Below, one piece after another: positions 8,592 through 17,251 of a stretch of 42,973 nucleotides of DNA. The position numbers and the translations under genes were made by a program. Source of the stretch: a virus. Position 1 is the first letter of the stretch. Every line of letters begins with the position of its first letter. The notes beneath the pieces are model-generated. The model saw nothing but the letters and a program-made list of their open reading frames with translations, was not told the origin of the DNA and ran no database searches. Location: the IMG/VR virus record IMGVR_UViG_3300000117_000059, positions 1-42,973 of that record; one strand, 5' to 3'.

Positions 8592-11356
8592 CAGTTAGCT
8601 CCATTACCAATGTTATTTAATTGAGTCATCGAGGGGGATGGGTTCCCCCCAACTCTGGCGCTATTAGCCTGAGACACTGCAATCTGAGACATCGTCTGTG
8701 TCTGTTGTTCTTGACCTTGCGCGATCTTATCTAAAGCGGCCACTATAGCATCATTGTCGGGAGCCATGCTTTGGCCGTTTTCAGACGACCCTGAGCCTTG
8801 AGGTTCCGGCGCATTATTAGGCCTTGGGCTAGGAGGTGTACTTGGCATGCCCCTTCTCATTGGACCGCTACTACCGCTATCCGGCATGCCAAGTGCGCCA
8901 GCCCTTCGAGACGCAGGGGTTGGGGCAGGAGTGGGGGGGCTTTCAGGTGTGCCCTCATCGCTGCCTCCTGCAAAGAAGTCAATAACACTTCCAGCAGTTT
9001 CAACTACCGCCGAGGTTGCCGCCATTGCAGTCTCAAATCCGGGGATTTTTTGAATAGCTTCGACTAGCCAATCAACGACACTTTTAAAAGTGTTTTTTAT
9101 ACCTTCGCCAAGAGCATTAAAACCAACCTTAACTGGGTCTATAAATAAACTCTCAAAAACAGCATAGACGTTAGTTGCGACTTTTGACATAGACTCACCA
9201 AATTTACTAAAAGACTCTGAAACACCCTCAAACATTCCCTCCCAGTCTACACCAGCAGCCCACTCCCCTAGAGTTGAACCAAGGCTATCACCAAGAGTTG
9301 CACCTACTTGAGAGCCTATCATTGTGCCTATTGGTCCGAAGGCAGAACCTAACGCAGCGCCTGCGGCACCGCCGACAGCCATGCCAACACCACCACCAAC
9401 TGCGCTAAATTTATCTTCTCTGGTAGCGTCCGGGTCTTCAAAAGTACTTCTAATACTACCAGCCGCTTGAAGCGCCCCGACACCAGCACCAATAACTCCA
9501 CCCCTTATAGCGCCACCTCTGAGGTTCATCCCTACCTTCTCACGGAAAGTAGCACCCCTAGCTGGTGAAGTTCTGGAGACACCACTTTGAGGGTCTCTCA
9601 TGGTACCCCCAGATCCGGGCACAGTTTGTGCACCCATACCAAGGCTTTTAATGAGCGTACTAGCGCCCGGAATCATCTTTACGATATGTCCAAGCTTATC
9701 CGCGAACTGTGATATCAAACCCAAGCTAAGAGCAGCTGTTAGTGCAGCACCAACTCCTTGGAGAATACCCGGCAGTTCCTTAAATTTATCTACTAAAAAA
9801 CCAACACCTTCAAATGCAACATCAATGCCATTTAAAAAGTCTGTTAACGGCTCCCTAACAACATTAGAGATTTTTTCAAATAATCGAACAAATTTAGAGG
9901 AGATTTTACCTAAAGCACCACCTACGGTGTTACCCCACTCTCTCCAAACTTTGTCTAGTATCGCTCCTCTTTCTTTGGCCTCGGCCATTCTTTTATTGTA
10001 AGCTTCCATCTCTTTTGTGAGAGATGTGCCGCCCTCCTTCATCCGCTGGATACCGCCAATTAAAGCTTGTACGTCACTTACAGAACCACCGAATAACTCC
10101 TGAAGATAATTGGCTGGCATACTAAGTACTAGTTTTTGCGTACCTTCATCCAGCTGATCAAGCATCTTAACCATCCCTGTGGCGTCACCCTTAGCTAGAT
10201 TTTTTAAAGCTTCTTCTGCCGCCTTGCTATCGCCACCTACTTCGACAAGAATAGCTTTAAGTCGGTTAAACGACACACTCAACGGATCTACATTTATTTT
10301 TGCGAGAGAGTCCGTGAGACTTTGGGCCATGCCCTCTGACATGCCACCTACTTTTCTGAAGGTACTCTCTATAACGAGTAATTGCGCCCCTAGCTTTTGT
10401 ACCCCCGCCTCGGCCACCTCAGGGTCTTTTCCGAGTTTAATCATATTCTCTCGCATTTTAGAGAGAGCTTCTGAATTTCTAGAGAAAGATTCAGCCATTT
10501 GGTCAAAGCTAGTACCAAATTGCTGTCTAATAACTACAAAACTATCACCAAGAGACTTCGCTGACTCTTCAGTAGTTGCTAGACCTTTTTGCCTAAACGA
10601 TTCTAACGCGCTTTGAGCTTTCCTTGCTTCTACTCCAAAAACATCACCCATTTTCTTAGAAAGTTCCGCGAAGCTACTTGCTAGTTCTAAGTTGTTATTA
10701 CCCGCTTGCGCCGAAACTGCTAAAAGGTCGTTGATCGCGCTCGCTGTCGAGTTAACAGCTTCCGCAGACTTCATTGATGCAGCAAATATTACGTCTTTAG
10801 TTTTATTGAAGCTTTGCCCTACTTGAAAAAGTTGTTCGTCAAGCTCTACCGTTTTTTCAAATAAAGCCTCTATGCCAAAGGCGGCAGCTAGTCCCGCAAA
10901 CATGCCCTTTAATTTAGGGCCAAAGTCAACCATGTCGCCAAAGCTTTTGTTTGTATCTTCAACTTCTCTATCAAGTTTATCGACGGAGTTAGTAAGCAGG
11001 TTAGTTTCTTTGTTCAGGTCAGATAAACCTTGACGGGACTCAACGAAGCCCTCATTCATTTTCTTACGCTGCTTCTCTAACTCTTGATTAAGCTTCTGGG
11101 AAAACTTTACTGCGTCCTTAGATGCCGCTCCGGGTATGCCAACGCCCGGATTCTTGTCTAGCTCTTTTACTAGCTCCCCTAAGGAGTCAAAGGTCTTGTT
11201 GAAAGTCTTTTGAGTTAACCCTACAGATTTTTCAATCTCAGAGGCTAGGCCCTTCATGCTGGTTTGAAGTTCGCGCAACTGGCTCATTGCTTCAGAGCCA
11301 TCAATACTGACGAGGAATTGCATTCCCTTGTCAGTTACATTTACGCCGTTAGCCAT
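8591..11356 (-). CDS. Tail tape measure protein
   Basis: A 921-residue tape measure, which sets tail length and is ejected ahead of DNA. The first 150 residues are long charged helices ('LRELQTSMKGLASEIEKS', 'QKLNQELEKQRKKMNEG'); residues about 155-480 are helical with repeated 'SAQ..LESF..KG' type segments; hydrophobic stretches occur at about 530-560 ('GVGAALTAALSLGLISQFA') and a Gly/Ala-rich one at about 650-690 ('GGGVGMAVGGAAGAALGSAF'), as usual for membrane-inserting tape measures. The C-terminal 120 residues are Pro/Ser/Gln rich. If fully helical at 1.5 angstrom per residue the tail would be at most about 138 nm. It follows the chaperone ORF pair and overlaps the next gene by one base. 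Confidence 0.93.
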   Translation of the reverse strand: MANGVNVTDKGMQFLVSIDGSEAMSQLRELQTSMKGLASEIEKSVGLTQKTFNKTFDSLGELVKELDKNPGVGIPGAASKDAVKFSQKLNQELEKQRKKMNEGFVESRQGLSDLNKETNLLTNSVDKLDREVEDTNKSFGDMVDFGPKLKGMFAGLAAAFGIEALFEKTVELDEQLFQVGQSFNKTKDVIFAASMKSAEAVNSTASAINDLLAVSAQAGNNNLELASSFAELSKKMGDVFGVEARKAQSALESFRQKGLATTEESAKSLGDSFVVIRQQFGTSFDQMAESFSRNSEALSKMRENMIKLGKDPEVAEAGVQKLGAQLLVIESTFRKVGGMSEGMAQSLTDSLAKINVDPLSVSFNRLKAILVEVGGDSKAAEEALKNLAKGDATGMVKMLDQLDEGTQKLVLSMPANYLQELFGGSVSDVQALIGGIQRMKEGGTSLTKEMEAYNKRMAEAKERGAILDKVWREWGNTVGGALGKISSKFVRLFEKISNVVREPLTDFLNGIDVAFEGVGFLVDKFKELPGILQGVGAALTAALSLGLISQFADKLGHIVKMIPGASTLIKSLGMGAQTVPGSGGTMRDPQSGVSRTSPARGATFREKVGMNLRGGAIRGGVIGAGVGALQAAGSIRSTFEDPDATREDKFSAVGGGVGMAVGGAAGAALGSAFGPIGTMIGSQVGATLGDSLGSTLGEWAAGVDWEGMFEGVSESFSKFGESMSKVATNVYAVFESLFIDPVKVGFNALGEGIKNTFKSVVDWLVEAIQKIPGFETAMAATSAVVETAGSVIDFFAGGSDEGTPESPPTPAPTPASRRAGALGMPDSGSSGPMRRGMPSTPPSPRPNNAPEPQGSGSSENGQSMAPDNDAIVAALDKIAQGQEQQTQTMSQIAVSQANSARVGGNPSPSMTQLNNIGNGAN

Positions 11357-11379
11357 ATAAATTCACAGACCTTTACACA

Positions 11380-11385
11380 CTTATA
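11380..11385 (-). promoter_or_regulatory. TATAAG element before the tape measure gene
   Basis: In the 65-base gap before the tape measure, the minus strand reads GTTATTATAAGTGTG, with a TATAAG hexamer ending 23 bases before the ATG and no obvious -35 box. It resembles the T4-type late promoter core (TATAAATA). Weak evidence on its own; the same hexamer occurs in other gaps of this window. Confidence 0.25.
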
Positions 11386-11421
11386 ATAACAGTTAGTTAG
11401 ACCCTATAGTTGGATTTAAGA

Positions 11422-11793
11422 TTACCCTGAGCTTGTTTTTGGTGATGGGCCTTTACCCGGCCCCGGTACGAACTTCGCAGGCTGGCCCCCTCTTAGGCGT
11501 GCCGCTGGATCTTTGGACCCATAGGCCTCGCCTTCCATGGATGGCCGTAAGAGGTCATTTCTGCCTGATTTAAAGCCGTCTGAGGGTTTCCCAGAGGCAT
11601 CACCATTGGCTTCCTCCTGCTGCTCTTTTTCTAATTTTCTTTGTTTTAATAATAACTCTAAAAATGCCCGTCTTTCCCAAGGGGGCATGTCTTCAACGTC
11701 ACCATAAGTGATTCCGGGCACGTTGTAGACCAAGGCGAATTCTTCCTCATAAATAGCGGACGCCTCGGTTCCCGCCGGGACGAAAAAACTCAA
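11422..11793 (-). CDS. Second ORF of tape-measure chaperone (frameshift extension)
   Basis: A 123-codon reading frame overlapping the 3' end of the gp26-like gene by 47 bases in the +1 frame. It can only begin at a TTG with no ribosome-binding sequence, so independent initiation is unlikely. The protein pattern 'IYEEEFALVYNVPGITYGDV' followed by 'EDMPPWERRAFLELLLKQRK' is typical of the C-terminal extension of tape-measure chaperones (lambda gpGT, P2 E+E'). The remainder is Gly/Pro/Lys-rich and probably flexible. I infer that it is made mostly as a fusion with the upstream frame by ribosomal frameshifting, giving about 380 residues. The tape measure gene follows after 65 bases, as in all such arrangements. 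Confidence 0.75.
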   Translation of the reverse strand: MSFFVPAGTEASAIYEEEFALVYNVPGITYGDVEDMPPWERRAFLELLLKQRKLEKEQQEEANGDASGKPSDGFKSGRNDLLRPSMEGEAYGSKDPAARLRGGQPAKFVPGPGKGPSPKTSSG

Positions 11794-12565
11794 CTTGCAT
11801 TGGAAGCATCATAGTCCCAGTGTACCCGCACTTGGGACATCGGTACTCAATGTCAGTATCTACACCGCAGTCATTCTCAGAAAGCGCGTTTCGTATAGCC
11901 ACGCCATCTCTAGCAGGCAGCTTTTCGTACAAAGCACATATCTGCTTCATAGACTCAGCGTCTTCGTTAACAATCTCAGCCTCTTCATCCTCAGGATTAG
12001 GATTAATTGAGACAATTTGTTTTGCTATACGGTAGGTGTAAGAAGGGTCGCCTTGTTTTTCCGCGTTAATATTACGGTAGGCTCTCTCGGAGTACCTTGC
12101 GATGTCTTTTTCATCCGACCCTCTAAGTAGTCGAAGTTTCACGACCCATTTAGAGTAAGGTAACTCAACCGCAATAGGCTCTTCAAAACCATCCTTTAAA
12201 GAGATGACCGAAAGATCCTCTGGAATCTGCACTTCCTGTCGGGACTTCGTGTTGCAACTTTCGCATTGTAATGAGAACTCATAGTCCTCACCCAGCGACA
12301 CTGCGCGAATGGCCATAATCAAATAAGCGCGGTCACCAACAAGAAAGTCATCAGCTTTCATTGTGCCAGCGCCTTCTACGCAGCGATTGATCAGAGTGTC
12401 AATAATAGACATGCCAGCATTTGTGCCAGCCGAAGCTATCATTTTCTCTTCTCTGGTAGTCATTGGCATGATCTGAACTCGACCCCCAATGACCTGCCCA
12501 TCATAAAGTAACCCTTTAGATGGCAATGTAATATCAGAACCTAAACCTAAAATTTCTCTATCCAT
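11747..12565 (-). CDS. gp26-like baseplate/tape-measure chaperone
   Basis: A 272-residue protein resembling T4 gp26-type proteins. Opening 'LPSKGLLYDGQVIGGRVQIM' followed by 'PMTTREEKMIA' is the family signature (a 'LPS.G..Y' start and a 'MT..EE..L' helix). It holds a probable zinc ribbon built from 'CESC' (about residue 100) and 'CPKCGYTG' (about 243-250), the latter just before the terminal 'VEFFRPGG'. In T4-like phages this protein acts in hub/tail assembly; in other tailed phages the equivalent position encodes the tape-measure chaperone. Upstream is a strong terminator and a TATAAG element; the SD 'AAGGAG' lies 7 bases before the ATG. Its 3' end contains the putative frameshift site. Confidence 0.82.
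   Translation of the reverse strand: MDREILGLGSDITLPSKGLLYDGQVIGGRVQIMPMTTREEKMIASAGTNAGMSIIDTLINRCVEGAGTMKADDFLVGDRAYLIMAIRAVSLGEDYEFSLQCESCNTKSRQEVQIPEDLSVISLKDGFEEPIAVELPYSKWVVKLRLLRGSDEKDIARYSERAYRNINAEKQGDPSYTYRIAKQIVSINPNPEDEEAEIVNEDAESMKQICALYEKLPARDGVAIRNALSENDCGVDTDIEYRCPKCGYTGTMMLPMQVEFFRPGGNRGVRYL
11782..11788 (-). other. Putative ribosomal frameshift site UUUUUUC
   Basis: On the minus strand the gp26-like frame reads GAG TTT TTT CGT. A P-site tRNA-Phe on the second TTT can re-pair one base forward on TTC, moving ribosomes into the +1 frame of the overlapping chaperone ORF. A -2 slip on the T run would reach the same frame. A small GC-rich hairpin (TCCC-GGC-GGGA) lies directly downstream. 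Both frames encode Phe-Phe across the site. P2 uses a related T-rich site (TTTTTTG) for its -1 shift, so the site type is familiar but the direction differs. Confidence 0.55.
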
Positions 12566-12592
12566 AGTTATCTCCTTACTTCCATGGTTAAG

Positions 12593-12598
12593 CTTATA
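12593..12598 (-). promoter_or_regulatory. TATAAG element before gp26-like gene
   Basis: Minus strand CATATATAAGCTTAA directly follows the terminator hairpin and ends 27 bases before the ATG of the gp26-like gene. A promoter here would restart transcription for the tape measure and baseplate genes after the sheath/tube transcript is ended. The core resembles T4-type late promoters; there is no clear -35 box. Confidence 0.33.
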
Positions 12599-12604
12599 TA
12601 TGCG

Positions 12605-12636
12605 AAAAGGGCACTACGCTATTGTAGTGCCCTTTT
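12605..12636 (-). terminator. Rho-independent terminator after the tube gene
   Basis: A perfect 13-base stem (AAAAGGGCACTAC paired with GTAGTGCCCTTTT) with a 6-base loop lies 60 bases after the tube stop. On the minus strand the stem ends in a TTTT run; on the plus strand it is followed by CTTT, so it may work both ways. It separates the very highly needed sheath/tube from the low-copy tape measure and baseplate genes. Confidence 0.82.
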
Positions 12637-12695
12637 CTTTAGAGAATGTAAAAATAAATACTTACTCCTTTATCAAGGCAGCTAGTATCTATATT

Positions 12696-13250
12696 TTAGA
12701 ATACTGCTTCCGCTCTGTCGTAACGAACGGCTAACTCGATCATGACCTGTCCTGAAGAAGTCATGTCCAAGCCATTAGCTGCGGCGTTCACACGAATTGG
12801 CCAGCAGCCATGCAGAATCCACTGACGTTGGAACTCAGTAGAAGTTGCTCCAGCGGACTCATCGTAGTTTGGCGGGAAAAGAACAATACTAGCTTGCTTC
12901 TTGTACCCTGAAGCTAAGCCAATGGCTCCGGTAGCCGGATCATAGACCTGACGACGCCACTCTAGAAGTTGAGCAGCAACGTCCTGATCAATAAAATCTC
13001 GGCAAATTAAACCACCGGCTTCCCAAAGGGCACGACCAGCAACGTACACTACTTCGTTACCATATGGGATAGGGACTTCTTCGTTATAACCTGTAGGTAA
13101 AAACCCTTGAACAAGTGAAAGGGCGAGAACTTGTGAATCAGCATCCCCACCAATCCCACTAACCTCAAAAGACCAGTTATGTTGTCTTTGAGGCTCGAAC
13201 CCGCCAGCTTGCGTGGCTAAATGTTGAGTCGCTCTTGTATATAGTGGCAT
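12696..13250 (-). CDS. Tail tube protein, gp19-like
   Basis: A 184-residue major tube protein that stacks in rings inside the sheath. Pattern support: 'RQHNWSFEVSGIG' near the N-terminus, 'GYNEEVPIPYGNEVVYVAG' (about 54-72), the helix 'AAQLLEWRRQVYDP', and a closing beta region 'QVMIELAVRYDRAEA', all typical of gp19-like tubes (T4 gp19 is 163 residues). It follows the sheath gene by 27 bases, the invariant sheath-tube order. GGGGG lies 8 bases before the ATG as ribosome-binding sequence. A terminator follows. Confidence 0.93.
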   Translation of the reverse strand: MPLYTRATQHLATQAGGFEPQRQHNWSFEVSGIGGDADSQVLALSLVQGFLPTGYNEEVPIPYGNEVVYVAGRALWEAGGLICRDFIDQDVAAQLLEWRRQVYDPATGAIGLASGYKKQASIVLFPPNYDESAGATSTEFQRQWILHGCWPIRVNAAANGLDMTSSGQVMIELAVRYDRAEAVF

Positions 13251-13277
13251 GACTTATACCCCCGTAATTCCTTTGTA

Positions 13278-15887
13278 TTAAAGACTACCAGTAGTAGATG
13301 TCTCAGTGAACTCGCTAGACTGGGAAGTCACAATGAAGTTCAAGACAATAATTTCAGCAGTCTTGGTGGGCTTGATGAAGATATCACCGACAGCTTGGTT
13401 CTGCTCGATGACATCTGGAGTGTTTGTCGATTCATCCATAACTACTCGGTAGTCAACGATGCCCCGACGTGCTTGAACTCCATCAAGAACTGGGCTGACG
13501 ATATTAGTAAACTTACGCCACATGGACGAGTCGTTTTGCTCAAAGACAAGGCCAATTGCTGCTCGATCAATGACTTGGCGTAAGAAAATAAGTAGACGCC
13601 TTACATTAATTCGATCTAAAGCAGTTGGGAGTCGCTGAAGTGTACGCTGACCCCAAACAACAATCCCCGTACCACGGAAAGTAGCAATCGGATTGATTGC
13701 ATTACCTTGAGAGTAGAGAGCGTCACGCTCACCCAAAGTTGGACGGAATTGAGCTTGAAGCACGTTCTTAACAGCACCGCGATTAAGACCTGCTGGAGCG
13801 TACCACTGCTCACTAGAATAGTCACTCTGCGCGATAGTTTCCGCAGCAATAGCCGAAGGTGGCAGATATAGCTTTTGGGCGTTCAACCCGTCCATTACCT
13901 GCACCCAAGGCCAAAACATCGCTGCATAGCTTGAGTTAAGTGAAGTTGTAGGTGCGTCTACTAAACCAGATACACCGTTGTGCCATTTGATTACGCCATC
14001 AGCAGATTTAATGCCGCCAGTGCCTGCACCGTCAATACCACCCTTCGAGGGAGGGTCAACCAAAGCCAAGCAATCGCCCCGCTTTTCAGCAACGTCGATT
14101 AAAGCTGTTACAACCGATGCTGTTGACACAGCTGGCACTGCCAAAAGGTTCACATTGGTAACTTCTGCATCTCGGTAGATCTGCAACCCTGTGGCTTCTT
14201 GAACAGCGTCCTTAGGTTGTCCGACATATAAAGCGTCTTTTTCTGAGGTTGTGGCGGCGGCTGGAGGTAACCCGTCCAATCCACCGGTAAGTGTGTGGCC
14301 TGAAATACTAGCAGTATTAGCTGGAAGCTGCTTACCCGGTAAAGTAGTCAGTACCCAAGTAGGGTTAGCGCCAGTGTTTGACCACTGAGCAACTGGGATT
14401 GATTTAATCAAACGAAGGTCAGCAGTAGAAGCCCCCGTTTCAGTAGGAGAAACCGATTTACTTAAGTAAATATTAACATGGCTAGCGTTAGCAGAAGATA
14501 CTGCGCCACTACCTACTGTGACTGTGACTTGTCCATTGCCATCAACGTACACACCTTCGGTAGTCCAAAATGAGGTTAAACCGATTGCTGTGGTTGGCGA
14601 TACAACAGTGGTTTCACCGCCGTTAGCGCCAGTAAACGAAACTCCGCAGCGCACCCAACCGGGCTTTGAGGTAGAGCCATCCGTAGGCGCATCGCCATTA
14701 AAAAGCCCCAAACCGGGAGTTGCACTGACTGTAAATGTGTCTGAACCACCAATTTCCGGTTCGTCGCTGGTTGTAGTCGCATCACTTTTCTTAGCAGTGT
14801 TAGTAGCTGGACCACTTATTAGGTCAAAAGAGATAAACTCACTAGTGCTTCGAGTAATTCTCTTAAGAGCATCTTCACTCGTACCATCAGCAGACTTATC
14901 ATGAGGGTTAGATGCTACCCCATCAAAGACCTCAACCTGACTAACTATGGAAGTAGTTACAGGCGATATCAAGCTAACCGTGTACTTCTTGGTAGGCTTG
15001 TCAGCGGTTGTGTCGCCACCATCGGCAACCCCTACTTTTAATCGGTTACCAAGTGTGCCTTTGTACTTAGCAGAGACTTTGTAAACATTTGAAGACGTGT
15101 CGAACGGTAAAGTTGTAACGTCACGCGGCGCCTCCATATCATTTTTACTTTGATTTGAGGAAAGCAAACCATACGTGCCACCAGCAGTACGCATGTAAAT
15201 GTTTGCGGACGGCAGGTCAGCGCCGGTATGAGGATTCGTTGGCCAAGCTCCAGTGAAATCAAAAGTTAACTTGTGAACACTGCCGCCACCCGTCCCAGTT
15301 GCTTGCGATACTTCGGTAGTACCGATAGTGGTCTCACCACCGTTACCATCGTTAAAGCTAACAGCAAACTGGAAAGTAGTACTTTCAGGCAAGAAACCAC
15401 CCGAAGTGACTGTACCTGTAGTTATCGCCTGAGCGGTGGTAGGGTTGGGAATATTAACTGGGCTAGTAGTATTAGTGCTCGGGGGCGCGATATTGGTGGC
15501 TCTACCCTTAATAAAACCAGTGGATTTAGCAGCCGCGCTGGTAGGGTTAGTAGCTACATCTAAATCAGCCACCCGTACAATATAGCAACGACGGCCAGAC
15601 CTGAGGTACCGCGAAGCCGCATAAACCATTGGCTGTGCCGGGTACTGATCATTTGTCTCACTATAAGAAGAAACAGGCACACCAACGGCAGGGCCGAAAT
15701 TCTTGGACAATTGACCAGCATTAGTGACTAAACTAGGTGCCGTAACATTATCATCAGGGTCGCCCGCAATAGGCCCCCAAGTAGCAAAACCAACTACCCC
15801 AAAAGGCGTATCAGCGAGAGCAGGGACGAATAAAGATTCATCGATCTCTCTGATGTATAAGCCGGGGCTTACATAAGATGCTGGCAT
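13278..15887 (-). CDS. Contractile tail sheath protein, gp18-like, with inserted domains
   Basis: An 869-residue sheath protein. The N-terminus 'MPASYVSPGLYIREIDES' is the sheath handshake arm; 'TPFGVVGFATWGP' and 'YLRSGRRCYIVRVAD' belong to the first sheath domain; 'AKYKGTLGNRLKVGVADG' (about 275-292) is the conserved middle motif. The C-terminal third is classic: 'RLPTALDRINVRRLLIFLRQ', then 'FEQNDSSMWRKFTNIVSPVL' and 'ARRGIVDYRVVMDESTN'. T4 gp18 is 659 residues; the surplus lies in two similar beta modules (about 165-255 and 405-510), each with 'VSF...NGGETT' and a later 'NIY' strand. The SD 'AAGGAG' precedes the ATG. Confidence 0.97.
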   Translation of the reverse strand: MPASYVSPGLYIREIDESLFVPALADTPFGVVGFATWGPIAGDPDDNVTAPSLVTNAGQLSKNFGPAVGVPVSSYSETNDQYPAQPMVYAASRYLRSGRRCYIVRVADLDVATNPTSAAAKSTGFIKGRATNIAPPSTNTTSPVNIPNPTTAQAITTGTVTSGGFLPESTTFQFAVSFNDGNGGETTIGTTEVSQATGTGGGSVHKLTFDFTGAWPTNPHTGADLPSANIYMRTAGGTYGLLSSNQSKNDMEAPRDVTTLPFDTSSNVYKVSAKYKGTLGNRLKVGVADGGDTTADKPTKKYTVSLISPVTTSIVSQVEVFDGVASNPHDKSADGTSEDALKRITRSTSEFISFDLISGPATNTAKKSDATTTSDEPEIGGSDTFTVSATPGLGLFNGDAPTDGSTSKPGWVRCGVSFTGANGGETTVVSPTTAIGLTSFWTTEGVYVDGNGQVTVTVGSGAVSSANASHVNIYLSKSVSPTETGASTADLRLIKSIPVAQWSNTGANPTWVLTTLPGKQLPANTASISGHTLTGGLDGLPPAAATTSEKDALYVGQPKDAVQEATGLQIYRDAEVTNVNLLAVPAVSTASVVTALIDVAEKRGDCLALVDPPSKGGIDGAGTGGIKSADGVIKWHNGVSGLVDAPTTSLNSSYAAMFWPWVQVMDGLNAQKLYLPPSAIAAETIAQSDYSSEQWYAPAGLNRGAVKNVLQAQFRPTLGERDALYSQGNAINPIATFRGTGIVVWGQRTLQRLPTALDRINVRRLLIFLRQVIDRAAIGLVFEQNDSSMWRKFTNIVSPVLDGVQARRGIVDYRVVMDESTNTPDVIEQNQAVGDIFIKPTKTAEIIVLNFIVTSQSSEFTETSTTGSL

Positions 15888-15921
15888 TTTATGATCTCCT
15901 TTACTGTACTAGCAACGCACA

Positions 15922-16458
15922 TCAGCGTGAAAGACAGTCTTTGATTCTATTATCAAAATCTTTTATGAATCTTCTTTGCAGTTTCTCCGCAAACTCAGAG
16001 CGCCTATTTGCGAATTCTGCTCCTGTTGGCCCCCAGTGCGGCCTTGGGGGTATATTTCTAGAAACAGAACCTCTCTCTAAAACGACAGATAACCAGCCAT
16101 AGGTAAAATCAGCAGTATTTTGACCAATCACCGTCTTCTTGGAAGGCTCCACTATGTACGTTACTTTTTCACCATCTACGCGAGGCAAACGAACGCTAAT
16201 TTCCTCTAGGTACTTCCCAGTGGCAATTAACATCCTATTATCTAATCCTAGCTTTTCTTTTCTAGCCGCATAAGCCCGATTAAGAGGTTTCCATTCAGCA
16301 AAACCTCCCCCACCTTCTTTATATTTCTGCGCTTTTACGTTTTTTACTAAGGTTGACTTATAACCCTCGGCAATAAATCGCCCCTCCCAAGCGGCAGCAT
16401 CTAAAAATGACCGCTTAAAAGCCGTGTTCATACACTTAAAAAAAGATTCGAGTTCCAT
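15922..16458 (-). CDS. Tail completion protein, gpG/gp10-like virion morphogenesis family
   Basis: A 178-residue protein with the recognisable series 'FAEWKPLNRAYAARKEKLGL', 'RMLIATGKYLEEISV', 'YGWLSVVLERGSVSRNIPPR' and 'PHWGP'. The pattern 'W.PL...Y...K......L..TG.L..SI' followed by 'E.G....IP.RP' is that of the virion morphogenesis / HK97 gp10-like tail completion family, which acts at the head-tail joint. It lies between the tail-terminator-like gene (3 bases) and the sheath gene (34 bases), consistent with a tail-neck role. Confidence 0.78.
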   Translation of the reverse strand: MELESFFKCMNTAFKRSFLDAAAWEGRFIAEGYKSTLVKNVKAQKYKEGGGGFAEWKPLNRAYAARKEKLGLDNRMLIATGKYLEEISVRLPRVDGEKVTYIVEPSKKTVIGQNTADFTYGWLSVVLERGSVSRNIPPRPHWGPTGAEFANRRSEFAEKLQRRFIKDFDNRIKDCLSR

Positions 16459-16461
16459 ATT

Positions 16462-17214
16462 TCAGGTCCACGTGCCTTTAGGCGTTAAGGTTGGGGGAGG
16501 AGTATCTACAGTATACGTAGCCAAGACCGCGTTCGTTGAGGTATCGATTACCCTTATTTTATTAGTGTGCACCACACGATCTCTCGTCGTGAAGTTATCT
16601 GGATAGATACCCCCGTGAGGGATATCCGAAGGCCTCTCGAAAGCCTCGAACATAAAGGCCTCAACTACACACGGTATCGTATAACGGTAATACCTAAGAC
16701 CCTCGCCAGCCTCTATATCGGAGTTATCTTCGATACGACTAAACTTCAGGGTCACAAAACGCTTCCCCCAAGGGTACTGGAAGTCAATTTTAATCAGCCT
16801 TACCGGGTCAGTGTAATACAAAAACCACTGAATGGCGCTTTGTATATCATTCCGAAGTCGAGCAACAATATCTATCTGGTAGTTAAGGTTCCAAGGACGA
16901 GGATACTTGCTTCGTATCGACATCTTTTTCTCTTCATCCCACCAAGCCACACCTCTAACAGTGTTAGTGTTATTACGAGCCATGTCTATATCCATGTTAG
17001 TGCGGATTAAAGACACTTGAGGCGTCATAAGCATGTTAACAGCACGCTTCGTATCAATAGTGCCGTCATCGGGGTTAGTAGGTATCTCAAACCCAAATGG
17101 GCGTTCAGGCGTGGCTACGTGATACCCTAAGGTATGACCATCAACAACAATCTTCTTCTTAATCCAGTTGAAGAGAGCCTTGTCGTAAATTTTTAGTATT
17201 TCTTGACGCGCCAT
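16462..17214 (-). CDS. Putative tail terminator / sheath stabiliser (gp15-like)
   Basis: A 250-residue protein immediately upstream of tail completion, sheath and tube. Readable pattern: 'MARQEILKIYDKALFNWIKK', 'NYQIDIVARLRNDIQSAIQW', 'FLYYTDPVRLIKIDFQY', and 'LRYYRYTIPCVVEAFMF'. An alpha-beta pattern in which a 'YQ.D......' strand is followed by a helix and then a beta hairpin before a 'YR...p...V.a' strand is that of tail terminators and of T4 gp15-type sheath stabilisers. The assignment rests on this and on gene order, not on a strong motif. Confidence 0.6.
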   Translation of the reverse strand: MARQEILKIYDKALFNWIKKKIVVDGHTLGYHVATPERPFGFEIPTNPDDGTIDTKRAVNMLMTPQVSLIRTNMDIDMARNNTNTVRGVAWWDEEKKMSIRSKYPRPWNLNYQIDIVARLRNDIQSAIQWFLYYTDPVRLIKIDFQYPWGKRFVTLKFSRIEDNSDIEAGEGLRYYRYTIPCVVEAFMFEAFERPSDIPHGGIYPDNFTTRDRVVHTNKIRVIDTSTNAVLATYTVDTPPPTLTPKGTWT

Positions 17215-17251
17215 ACAGACTTACCCGCTCGCCTGTTAAAGGGAAATGATA

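Noticed and set aside
8798-10616. Several plus-strand open frames of 60-145 codons opposite the tape measure gene
   Set aside because: They lie entirely antisense to a well-supported gene, have no good ribosome-binding sequences, and their translations are low-complexity mirror images of the sense codons.
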